From the NCBI GenBank assembly GCA_947623805.1, contig CANQHZ010000011.1, forward strand, positions 1-54,247: a stretch of 54,247 nt of DNA, read 5' to 3'. The DNA comes from an uncultured Lachnospiraceae bacterium. GTDB lineage: Bacteria > Bacillota > Clostridia > Lachnospirales > Lachnospiraceae. The first letter of the stretch is position 1. The number at the start of each line of letters is the position of its first letter. The notes below the pieces were generated by a model. It did no database searches. It had not been told where the DNA came from and saw only the letters and a list, made by a program, of their open reading frames with translations. This document shows, piece by piece, positions 7,669 to 15,483 of the stretch. The translations under genes were made by a program, and so were the position numbers.

Positions 7669-8427
7669 TTATCCAAACAGTTCATCTATATAGCTAAGAT
7701 ACGTTTTCATAACCTTTGTGTCGGCAAATTCCTCCAGTGCCTCGGCGCACTTTCTGAAATACCATTCCTGCATCTGCTTGTCTGTCTGATTAAATTTTTC
7801 CCAGAGCCTATCGCCCACAAGCCTGTACTCTCTCACGAGCGACTCGGCATTTGCCGTCTTGTCCGCAAGGGCGATAATCTTTACATCGCGCGGCATATCC
7901 TTTAAGTGCTCTATCGTTTCCTGCTTGCGTATCTCCCAGGTCTCGCTCGCTGGCATATCGCGGCGCTTGTCCTCTGTCTCCGCCTCCACCAGAAACGCCA
8001 CACGTTTTCCGAACTCATGGCGTATATCCTCAATGGTCACGGGCGTGTCCTCCACTGTGTCATGAAGTATCGCCGCTATAAGCACGGTCAGATTGTCGGT
8101 GAGCTCCATGCAGTAATTCATAGTAGTGATTATATGGCTGAAGTACGGGACTTTTGTCCCCTTTCTCACCTGTCCCTCGTGTGCCCTCGCAGCATAGGCA
8201 TAGGCCTCGTATAGACTCTCGTCAAGCCTTGAAACGTGCGGAAAAAGCGGGGGATTTTCCTCCTCCTCGTATTGACATACAACTTTTGCGCCCTCTGCTT
8301 CTACAAAGCATGGGCAGCCTTTTCCGCATACCTGTTGGTCTTCAATGTAACTAAGCCTGCTTTCCACTGCTCTGCAGTAGAAATATCCTTCGCTGTCAAC
8401 AATAACTGTGTGCTCTCTATTCGCCAT
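7669..8427 (-). CDS. HD-domain hydrolase, RelA/SpoT-like (MESH1-type)
   Basis: The 252-aa protein carries an HD metal-binding domain in the order seen in (p)ppGpp hydrolases: residues AHEGQVRKG, FSHI, AAILHDTVEDT (HD...ED) and LADKTAN. No synthetase, TGS or ACT domain follows, so this is a small alarmone-hydrolase type. The first 70 residues hold several cysteines (QVCGKGCPC) that might bind a metal; this part is not known to me. It sits 10 bp behind the SH3-protein gene. Hydrolysis of (p)ppGpp or another nucleotide is inferred from the fold only. Confidence 0.7.
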   Translation of the reverse strand: MANREHTVIVDSEGYFYCRAVESRLSYIEDQQVCGKGCPCFVEAEGAKVVCQYEEEENPPLFPHVSRLDESLYEAYAYAARAHEGQVRKGTKVPYFSHIITTMNYCMELTDNLTVLIAAILHDTVEDTPVTIEDIRHEFGKRVAFLVEAETEDKRRDMPASETWEIRKQETIEHLKDMPRDVKIIALADKTANAESLVREYRLVGDRLWEKFNQTDKQMQEWYFRKCAEALEEFADTKVMKTYLSYIDELFG

Positions 8428-8437
8428 TAAGCCTCCG

Positions 8438-9334
8438 TTAATCTTTCTTGGTAAAATCGATTATCCAACCTTTAGCTTCACCGCCGTCCGATTCTTTGTA
8501 TGTGCCATATTCCATCTTGCACGTAAACGATACTCCCTGCTCAGCTTTCATATCGTCAATGACATCTTCCATAAAATCCCTCATTTTGTCTTCGTCATTC
8601 CCGATAGACGCGTTTCTGTACACGCTGCTAAAGCTTTCTATGTCATAACGTATCGAGCGATTGAGAGCAAGCTTTAAATCTTTTTCACTCCTAAAAGGTC
8701 CCGCCATGCTGTCGCTGAAATATTTGTTTCTGTAGTCAATAAGGTATGCCTGCATAGTCTTGGCAGCCACTGCGGCATCAGTCTTTGATTCTCTCGTATA
8801 CACTGATTTGAGTGTTTCACCCGTGTCCTTGAGTATACAGTTGTCTATTGTGGCATAGCCCATCAAAAATGAATCCATGTATTTTATGTATGTGTTTTCA
8901 TCCATGTCATCGACATCATCTTCATCAAAGTCGCTAAGCTGCGGATTTTTGAAAAAGGAAAATGTGCCCTTTGTAAGTTTCTTCAAATCACTCGTGCTTA
9001 TGACAACTCCGCCTGTGGTAGCTCCCTCCACAAGTCCGTATCCCGGAATATAATATGTCCCCTCAAGATTTATCCTAAACCAGCCGTTTGACGTAATTCC
9101 CGTTACCTCTACAGGAAGTCCGCCATCTATTGTAGTCATCACCTGCGAGTTTATATCAGGCTCCTTATATACCTTTGTTTTGCCGTTGGTGTAGAGCACT
9201 GCCTTTTTTTCATCAACCGTAAACTCTACGGCCTCTACGACATTCGCTTTTGTCTGCACGCTGACAGCTACACTTGATACCGCAAATATCGTTATCGCTG
9301 CCGACGCAAACACTTTCAGCCATAATTTTTTCAT
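8438..9334 (-). CDS. Exported protein with SH3-like domain
   Basis: The 298-aa protein starts with an N-terminal signal segment (MKKLWLKVFASAAITIFAVSS). Residues about 45-105 look like a bacterial SH3 domain (KVYKEPDINSQVMTTI, NGWFRINLEGTYYIPG), often a cell-wall binder. The remaining 190 residues, with an acidic FDEDDVDDMDE stretch, are not recognised. Start follows GGAGG. It lies 61 bp downstream of the M13 peptidase and 10 bp before the HD gene, so the three may form one transcript. Likely extracytoplasmic and wall-associated. Confidence 0.65.
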   Translation of the reverse strand: MKKLWLKVFASAAITIFAVSSVAVSVQTKANVVEAVEFTVDEKKAVLYTNGKTKVYKEPDINSQVMTTIDGGLPVEVTGITSNGWFRINLEGTYYIPGYGLVEGATTGGVVISTSDLKKLTKGTFSFFKNPQLSDFDEDDVDDMDENTYIKYMDSFLMGYATIDNCILKDTGETLKSVYTRESKTDAAVAAKTMQAYLIDYRNKYFSDSMAGPFRSEKDLKLALNRSIRYDIESFSSVYRNASIGNDEDKMRDFMEDVIDDMKAEQGVSFTCKMEYGTYKESDGGEAKGWIIDFTKKD

Positions 9335-9395
9335 ATTTAACCTCCGTTCTGCCTTAATGCGGCCATATCACAAAAAGCACTGCCGATTGAGGCGT

Positions 9396-11522
9396 TTAAC
9401 GCCAGATGCCTACTCTGTCCTCCGGCGCCACATACATTCCGTCGCTCTCATCTATATCATAGACTTCATAAAATGCATCACATGAGCTAAGTACAGCATT
9501 CACCCTAATCTTGTTTGGCGCATGTGTGTCCATATTCATTAGATACATCATATAACTTGCCGTGTCCTCACTTGCCCAGTTGTACGCCATCTGCCCAAAT
9601 GCCGCGTCAAGCGCCTCATCATCATCACCTATGATTGCGGCTATACAGGTAACTGCGCCCAAATCCGCGATATTTTCCATGAGAGTGAGGTCCCCGTTTA
9701 CCGCTATGCCCATCATCTCGTAACCGTTATAATAATCAATTATCGACTGCGAAAGCCTGTCGTACTCCTCCCGTTCCTCATCAGTCCACCATACATTGTA
9801 ATTGCCGTATTCGTCATAGAGTGAACCGCTTGAATCAAATGCGTGACTTATCTCATGGGCGATTATATAGCCGATGCCGCCAAGATTCGAGGCTTCGTCC
9901 CTGCGTCCTGAATAAAACGGATACTGCAGAATAGCCGCGGGAAACACTATCTCGTTGTTCTGCGGAGAATAGTATGCGTTTATGGTCTGCGGAGTCACTT
10001 CCCACTCACTTTTGTCCACCGGTTCTCCAAGCTTGCTCAAGCTGTCATCAATCGCCACCTGCATGCTTGTGAGCATATTTGAAATAAGGCTGCCCCCCTC
10101 CGATACTGGCACGACCTGCATCATATCCTTTGCCGCGGGCCATTCATCGGGATAACCTATTTTTATCTGCATAGTTTCAAGCTTTCTGACTGCCTTTTGC
10201 TTTGTGGCATCGCTAAGCCATTCCTGACGCATAATAATATCTTCGTACTCGTCAAGGATAAGCTCTATCATCTCCTCGACATTTTCCTTGTCACTTTCGG
10301 AAAAATGTCTTTCCACGTAAATCTCGCCAAAATCCCACGGAAGTAAATCCTGTGTCAAGTTCATATATACGCGTTCATCGTCCCAACGCTGTGTTATGCC
10401 GTAGAGCGCATTGTCCATGTCCTCCTTGAGCCTCGCATAACCTTGTGCCGAATACTCCGCTATATCATTAAGCATCACAAAAGTCGAGTAATCCTTTAGC
10501 GCCTGCAGATTTTCCTCGACAAGCAATGAATTTATCTTTTCCGCCTGTCCGACATCCATCACAATGTACTGGCTCTGACCGTCAATTTTCAGCGCCTTTA
10601 GCATATCATTTACATTTATATTTGTATAGAGCTGCTGGAGTTGCTTTTTGGTATACGGATTATATGTAATGGCAGGGTCATATAGCTGCTCTGTAGAAAG
10701 CGTGGCGGAGCATATGTCTCGCAAGAGTGTCTCTATCTCGTCCGTGCCTGCCGCCGCCTCATCACTGCTAAGTCCAAATTCCGTAAGCATATCGTTTATG
10801 TAGTCGAGATACAAGTCGACATATTCTCCGGATTCCGGATTTTCGATATATTCCTTACCTATAAGAGTATCCGCATACATCATATATACAGCATATTTAC
10901 CCGAATCCATTCTGTCCTGCATTATTGAATAACCGCCGACAATACTGCTGAATCCATAATCTCCGCTTAGCTTTGCAAGCGCCGCAACATACTCGTCTAT
11001 TGTCTGCGCGCCCCTGATAGCATCCATATACGGCTGCAACTCGCCAAGACCTGTTTCGTTTCGATTGTCAATATCTGAAACACACTCATACAAATCTTTT
11101 ATCTTCTGTTCGCTGCTGCCCTTGGGATAGTCTTTGCCGTCATCTACCAAATCCCTTGTAATGTCCGACATTTCCTCGCTGACATATGCGCTCAGCTCAC
11201 TGAACCAATCCCAGTGGGCATCTGTGGCGCTCAACTCTATCTCATTCAATATATTCTCGTTTACATATTCGTAATAGTCGTCCTGGTATCTGACCTCGCC
11301 CTCGGTCTCGTCCGTGTCCGAATCTATTTCCTGCTTTCCAACGTCAACTGCGCCGCTTGGTTCTTTCTCATTATCATTAGTAGTTGTCTCAGCTGCACTT
11401 TCCGCTTCGGTCTGAACCTCTGTCTGAATTTCCATTATTTGTCTTGTAACTAATTGGTTACAGCCTGTAAGCTGAAAAACCGTAAGCGCCGCTATCAAGC
11501 CTGCAATTATTTTATTTTTCAT
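9396..11522 (-). CDS. M13-family zinc metallopeptidase lipoprotein (PepO/neprilysin-like)
   Basis: The 708-aa protein has a lipoprotein signal ending LTGC, followed by an acidic Thr/Glu-rich linker. The catalytic zinc site is IAHEISHAF (HExxH) with the third ligand in ENIADLGAV; a substrate-binding NAYY motif precedes them. The size (about 700 residues) and order match M13 endopeptidases, which cleave oligopeptides. Membrane-anchored and outside the cell. Start taken at ATG 11522 because GAGGAG precedes it; the frame extends 15 codons further up without a site. The usual C-terminal CxxW of eukaryotic relatives is absent (ends RVGIWR). Confidence 0.85.
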   Translation of the reverse strand: MKNKIIAGLIAALTVFQLTGCNQLVTRQIMEIQTEVQTEAESAAETTTNDNEKEPSGAVDVGKQEIDSDTDETEGEVRYQDDYYEYVNENILNEIELSATDAHWDWFSELSAYVSEEMSDITRDLVDDGKDYPKGSSEQKIKDLYECVSDIDNRNETGLGELQPYMDAIRGAQTIDEYVAALAKLSGDYGFSSIVGGYSIMQDRMDSGKYAVYMMYADTLIGKEYIENPESGEYVDLYLDYINDMLTEFGLSSDEAAAGTDEIETLLRDICSATLSTEQLYDPAITYNPYTKKQLQQLYTNINVNDMLKALKIDGQSQYIVMDVGQAEKINSLLVEENLQALKDYSTFVMLNDIAEYSAQGYARLKEDMDNALYGITQRWDDERVYMNLTQDLLPWDFGEIYVERHFSESDKENVEEMIELILDEYEDIIMRQEWLSDATKQKAVRKLETMQIKIGYPDEWPAAKDMMQVVPVSEGGSLISNMLTSMQVAIDDSLSKLGEPVDKSEWEVTPQTINAYYSPQNNEIVFPAAILQYPFYSGRRDEASNLGGIGYIIAHEISHAFDSSGSLYDEYGNYNVWWTDEEREEYDRLSQSIIDYYNGYEMMGIAVNGDLTLMENIADLGAVTCIAAIIGDDDEALDAAFGQMAYNWASEDTASYMMYLMNMDTHAPNKIRVNAVLSSCDAFYEVYDIDESDGMYVAPEDRVGIWR

Positions 11523-11749
11523 AAATCTCCTCATTTCCATTGAGTTTACTTGATAATCAAAAATCATGCCATCACTACCTATTATATTATACTAAAATTG
11601 TCCAAAGTACAACAGCACAATTTAAACTTAATCCAATTGAAAAAATTTTTTATGCTTTTTTTATGTCCATATAATAGAATTAGTGATAGAATGTATGTAG
11701 TAATATAATAAAATACTTTTTGTTTTTGTTTTGAAAGGTCCTGATTTAA

Positions 11750-12580
11750 TTGTTTTTTGTATTGTTGTTTTTGGCTTTGTGCGCCGTGATTGTGGCGCTC
11801 TACCTTATTTCTATAATGCCGCGCGTGTACGGCAGACCCGATTACAAACCGTTTCGCGGTTATATGTATGCCCATAGAGGTCTTCACAATATGACGCCTT
11901 ATCCGGAAAATTCCTTTGCCGCGATAAAGCGTGCGGCTGACTTGGGGTACGGTATCGAGTTTGACGTACATTTGACAAAGGACGATATCCCTGTGGTATT
12001 TCACGATGACTCACTGTGGCGTATCTGCGGTGTTAAGGGGTATCTGCGGGACTATACCTTTGACGAGCTGCAGCAGTTTAGGCTGCTTGGCACTGATGAA
12101 AAAATTCCCAAATTTAAAGACGTTCTGGATATGGTTGACGGCAGGGTGCCGCTGATTATTGAGTACAAAGTAGAAAAAAATGCCTCTCGCCTATGCTCTA
12201 TCTGTGATGAAATTTTGTCAGGCTACAAGGGCGTATACTGTATCGAGTCATTTCACCCGCTTGCCGTGCGCTGGTACCGCAAGCATAGACCCAATATCGT
12301 GCGCGGGCAGCTTTCGGAAGATTTCACAAGGGAGAAACATAGTATTCCATATTTTCTGCTGTCGCATTTGATTGGCAACTGTTATGCCGCGCCTGATTTT
12401 GTGGCGTACAATTGCAAGCACAAAAACGAGCTCTCAAGAAATATATGCCGCCGCCTTTACAGGAGCCTCAGCGTGGCGTGGACAGTGCAGTCACAAGAGG
12501 AGCTGCAAAAAGTTTCAAAGAGCTTTGATTTATTTATATTTGAAGATTTTGTACCTGCCCAGCCGCCTATCGCCGGCTAG
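11750..12580 (+). CDS. Glycerophosphodiester phosphodiesterase
   Basis: The 276-aa protein starts with an N-terminal membrane anchor (FVLLFLALCAVIVALYLI), then a GDPD TIM-barrel: AHRGLHNMTPYPENS, EFDVHLTKDDIPVVFHDD with catalytic His residues and metal-binding Glu/Asp, and IIEYK. It hydrolyses glycerophosphodiesters to glycerol-3-phosphate and an alcohol, on lipid head-groups or teichoic acid breakdown products. The start is an unusual TTG at 11750, 11 bases after AAAGG; no ATG fits. It stands alone, converging on PAP2, another lipid-phosphate enzyme. Confidence 0.85.
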   Translation: MFFVLLFLALCAVIVALYLISIMPRVYGRPDYKPFRGYMYAHRGLHNMTPYPENSFAAIKRAADLGYGIEFDVHLTKDDIPVVFHDDSLWRICGVKGYLRDYTFDELQQFRLLGTDEKIPKFKDVLDMVDGRVPLIIEYKVEKNASRLCSICDEILSGYKGVYCIESFHPLAVRWYRKHRPNIVRGQLSEDFTREKHSIPYFLLSHLIGNCYAAPDFVAYNCKHKNELSRNICRRLYRSLSVAWTVQSQEELQKVSKSFDLFIFEDFVPAQPPIAG

Positions 12581-12584
12581 GCAA

Positions 12585-12616
12585 AATAAAAAAGAGCTTG
12601 AATGCTCTTTTTTATT
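12585..12616. terminator. Bidirectional terminator
   Basis: AAAAAAGAGC and GCTCTTTTTT pair around TTGAAT. It serves GDPD on the plus strand and PAP2 on the minus strand. Confidence 0.8.
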
Positions 12617-12627
12617 TTTACATATTA

Positions 12628-13317
12628 TTAATGCACGCTCTGGCGGTCGATGACGTCTCTCTTTTCCCTGACTGTCTCTTTCCTGTACACAATAGAATAC
12701 ATAATCGACGAAAGCAGCAGCGCAAGGAGTACGTCCAACATTGAATGCTGTTTTATCAATACTGTAGAGCAAATGATACTTGCGCCCAAAAATAACATGC
12801 CGCACTTGACTATCCGATGATTTGAAAACAGCCTGCTCCTCCACACGGCAATCATAATCGCCACTGAGTTGTACACATGTATGCTTGGCAGGACGTTTGT
12901 CGGAGTATCGGCAGCATACAGATGTCTTATCATATCTGTAAATATATTTTCTCTTTCAAAAACTCTCGGTCTTAAATGATGACCGTTGGGGAAAACCGCC
13001 GACACTATTATAAATATCGTCATTCCCGCAATCAGAAAACGCACCAGCTTATCGGCCTCGACCTTGTCCTTTATGCAAAACAGCACGACCGTAAACGCTA
13101 CATATCCAAACCACATAATATACGGCACTATAAATACCTCGCAGAACGGTATATACTCGTCGATTTTAAAGTTGATTACGTGATAAGACACTTTTCTCTG
13201 CTCCAGATAAAAGAATGCCGTAAGATAAAGCACTGCGTAAACAACCATCACGGCAAGCGAACGATATTCGCTTAGCAGTTCCCATATTTTACTCTTATTG
13301 ACTGTAAGATTTTTCAT
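12628..13317 (-). CDS. PAP2-superfamily membrane phosphatase
   Basis: The 229-aa protein has about six membrane segments. PAP2 motifs are present in order: the PNGHHLRPR region, LPSIHVYNS (PSxH form of motif 2) and LIKQHSMLDV (motif 3 with the catalytic His and Asp). The layout resembles the Aur1/PAP2 subgroup that acts on lipid phosphates such as phosphatidylglycerophosphate, undecaprenyl diphosphate or inositol lipids. Start follows GGAGGGG. Its promoter at 13411-13439 is a full consensus match with an inverted repeat over the start point. Confidence 0.75.
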   Translation of the reverse strand: MKNLTVNKSKIWELLSEYRSLAVMVVYAVLYLTAFFYLEQRKVSYHVINFKIDEYIPFCEVFIVPYIMWFGYVAFTVVLFCIKDKVEADKLVRFLIAGMTIFIIVSAVFPNGHHLRPRVFERENIFTDMIRHLYAADTPTNVLPSIHVYNSVAIMIAVWRSRLFSNHRIVKCGMLFLGASIICSTVLIKQHSMLDVLLALLLSSIMYSIVYRKETVREKRDVIDRQSVH

Positions 13318-13376
13318 AATAACCCCTCCAACAGATGTGTGAAGTTTAACGTTTCTCAGGCGATGTCTTTTAGCGC

Positions 13377-13404
13377 CTTAGAAATATTTTTCACACTTTC
13401 TAAG
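13377..13404. repeat. Inverted repeat, possible operator of PAP2 gene
   Basis: CTTAGAAA (13377-13384) and TTTCTAAG (13397-13404) are perfect arms 12 bases apart, starting about 7 bases downstream of the -10 box. It could be a repressor site or a leader hairpin. Confidence 0.4.
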
Positions 13405-13410
13405 TACATA

Positions 13411-13439
13411 ATTATAGAATATGCGTTTTTTTGTGTCAA
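13411..13439 (-). promoter_or_regulatory. Consensus sigma-A promoter of PAP2 gene
   Basis: On the minus strand TTGACA (13434-13439), 17 bp, TATAAT (13411-13416): all twelve consensus bases and optimal spacing. The remaining stretch 13440-13696 is AT-rich and shows no gene. Confidence 0.8.
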
Positions 13440-13696
13440 CTTTTATAATGTATAAAAATTTATTAAGATTTAGTTAAGACACGGGCAAAATGCATATATT
13501 CCGGCGATGGCGGCTCATTGTTATACCTTGTATTGTTTCAAAATCCGAACAATTAGATATAACGCATATAAAAAGCCGCGAAAAATGTCTGCAAGTTGTC
13601 GTTTTTTCATAACACCTGTCTGTTAAATAACATTAATTGCTAATGGAAACCCGCTTTTTTTGTTAATTTTTTTTCACTTTTTCCATAAAATGATGT

Positions 13697-13725
13697 TTGA
13701 TTATTGCATTATTTTGCTGTAGAAT
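13697..13725 (+). promoter_or_regulatory. Promoter of PHP gene
   Basis: TTGATT (13697-13702), 17 bp, TAGAAT (13720-13725), about 50 bases before the start codon. Confidence 0.6.
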
Positions 13726-13773
13726 AAAAGCGTCGATTGCATTTGCTTATTTTTTGGAGGTGTCGGAGCGATT

Positions 13774-14544
13774 ATGAAGTTTGATATGCATTGCCATACT
13801 CATGAGGGCTCGCTTGATGGTAAAATTCCTGTGGATGAATATATACAGATTTTGATGGATAAGGGGTATGGCGGCATGCTCGTCACTGACCACGATTCCT
13901 ATAACGGATTTCGCGCATATCGTGATTTTTATAAAGAAAGATTTGATGATTTCGTTGTTTTAAAGGGTATTGAGTATGATACTATCGATGCGGGTCATAT
14001 TTTGGTAATTATGCCCTCAAACGTCAAGCTTTTGATTTTGGAGTGTCGTGGTCTGCCTGTCAAAATACTGCAGGATATAGTACACAAACATGGGGGGATT
14101 TTGGGACCCGCACATCCTTGCGGAGAGCGTCACCTGAGCATTACGCGAACACGCGCATATAAGAAGAACCATGATATAATGAGGGGATTTGACTTTGTAG
14201 AGGCATTCAATGCCTGTGAGGCGCCTGATGCAAACGCGCAGGCAAGAGGTCTTGCGCTGGAATACGGTCTGCCTATGTTTGGCGGCAGCGATTCACATCA
14301 TCCTGAATGTGTCGGCACGGCATATACCGAGCTGCCTGAAACTGTCAGGAACGAGGACAGCCTCATAAGCATTGTAAAGGCAAAGCAAAATATCAACTAT
14401 GGCGGCACTTATTACCATGGCACTGTCAGGAGCAAAATCGGCGTGTTCAATCATGTGCTTGTTGAGTCTTTTTGGTTTTACAACAAATTTGCAAGCCTTT
14501 ACCGCTATCATAAGAGGAAAGTCGCACTGGCTTTGTTGAAGTGA
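13774..14544 (+). CDS. PHP-domain metal-dependent phosphoesterase
   Basis: The 256-aa protein has the PHP motif set: FDMHCHTHEGS (HxH), VTDHDSY, a Glu in GIEYDT, GPAHPCGE and GGSDSHHPE near the end. The metal-binding residues look complete. Stand-alone PHP proteins of this length hydrolyse small phosphate esters or nucleotides (RNase AM or histidinol-phosphatase types are possible). Start ATG 13774 follows GGAGGTGTCGGAG. Substrate cannot be read from sequence. Confidence 0.8.
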   Translation: MKFDMHCHTHEGSLDGKIPVDEYIQILMDKGYGGMLVTDHDSYNGFRAYRDFYKERFDDFVVLKGIEYDTIDAGHILVIMPSNVKLLILECRGLPVKILQDIVHKHGGILGPAHPCGERHLSITRTRAYKKNHDIMRGFDFVEAFNACEAPDANAQARGLALEYGLPMFGGSDSHHPECVGTAYTELPETVRNEDSLISIVKAKQNINYGGTYYHGTVRSKIGVFNHVLVESFWFYNKFASLYRYHKRKVALALLK

Positions 14545-14557
14545 TGTTTGTTGTTTA

Positions 14558-14722
14558 TTAATGCCTGCGTTTGGAGTTCATTATTTCCTCGCGATAATTG
14601 TCTTCCGTTATCACTTTTTCGAGGGTGTCCATATCGCCCTCCTCTAAAAGCGCTTTTAATATTTCGTTATAGCGATTGATTATATTTTTTTCCAAGAGTT
14701 CCATTTCGTTTAATTCAGTCAT
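14558..14722 (-). CDS. Small acidic protein, 54 aa
   Basis: This short frame reads MTELNEMELLEKNII...MNSKRRH and is preceded by AGAGGT with good spacing, directly downstream of cheD on the same strand (40 bp). Composition (Glu/Asn/Leu, helical) resembles a small coiled or helical peptide; no family recognised. It fills the space between two converging genes and has a proper stop, so it is probably real. Its role in chemotaxis is a guess from position only. Confidence 0.5.
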   Translation of the reverse strand: MTELNEMELLEKNIINRYNEILKALLEEGDMDTLEKVITEDNYREEIMNSKRRH

Positions 14723-14737
14723 ATTACCTCTTTTTCT

Positions 14738-14757
14738 GCCGCTTTAGCGGCTTTTTA
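14738..14757 (+). terminator. Short hairpin terminator
   Basis: GCCGC TTTA GCGGC followed by TTTTTA on the plus strand. It would stop rightward transcripts before cheD, which comes from the other side. Confidence 0.5.
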
Positions 14758-14761
14758 TATT

Positions 14762-15256
14762 TTACAGCACTTTGTCCGTCTTTCCTGCCGTCAAAATTCT
14801 GAGTGTCCCGTTGCCCGGCTCGAATGTTACAGTGCGCGGGTGATACCCTCCAAGCTCAGCAGCAAGCACGGGAATATTCATTAGCGCAAGTTTTTTCCTG
14901 ACTGCTTTGGCATTTCTTGAGGATATATCGCTGCTCTCGCTGTCGCTCCTTACCATGTGAGCACCGCCTGCGAGCTTTGCCACAAGCCTTTCGCGTTTCG
15001 CGCCTTTCATCACAAGTTCCTTTATAAGTGTTTCTATGCCTGTATCGGCATATTTAGCGGGATTTTGTTCAGTTCCGGGAGCAATGTTCGTATATTGCGG
15101 GAGCATGATATGCAGCAGCCCGCCTATGCCTGTCTGCGAATCGTACATCGCGATTGCCACGCAAGAACCCAAATCTCTTGTTATCAGCTTTTGTGAGCCT
15201 CTTGCGAGCTTGTAGTCACCCATGTTGACGGTTATCATGCTCTGCAGCTCATCCAA
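14762..15256 (-). CDS. cheD: CheD, chemoreceptor glutamine deamidase
   Basis: CheD features are clear: GDYKLA near the N-terminus, the catalytic Cys in RDLGSCVAIAMYD, His in GGLLHIMLP and Thr/Ser-rich GGAHM...RNAKAVRKKL. It deamidates chemoreceptor glutamines and binds CheC in Gram-positives. I chose the TTG start at 15256 (AGGTGG, 8-base gap); the ATG at 15238 (MITVNMGDYK) is the usual family start and equally possible. The frame runs up to 15355, but a -10-like TAGAAT lies inside that part. Its place beside flagellin fits a motility region. Confidence 0.8.
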   Translation of the reverse strand: MDELQSMITVNMGDYKLARGSQKLITRDLGSCVAIAMYDSQTGIGGLLHIMLPQYTNIAPGTEQNPAKYADTGIETLIKELVMKGAKRERLVAKLAGGAHMVRSDSESSDISSRNAKAVRKKLALMNIPVLAAELGGYHPRTVTFEPGNGTLRILTAGKTDKVL

Positions 15257-15413
15257 TGTAAATGCCACCTGTCCGTCCTCCGAAAACGTGTTTATTTCTG
15301 TAAGCAAATATATTCTATCACATAAACTGCAAGTATTCCAGCTGTATTTACGCAAAAATGCCGCTTGTTTTTTGGTTTTTGGCTTTGTTTTTTTATACTA
15401 AATAATAAAATAT

Positions 15414-15449
15414 AAAAGAAACCGACGCGAATACGCCGGTTTCTTTTAT
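15414..15449 (-). terminator. Flagellin terminator
   Basis: AAAAGAAACCG-CG pairs with CG-CGGTTTCTTTT. A near copy lies behind the flagellin fragment at 20108-20143, so the duplication included the terminator. Confidence 0.75.
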
Positions 15450-15483
15450 TAGGGGTGTGTCTGTTATTTTATTTAGATAATTA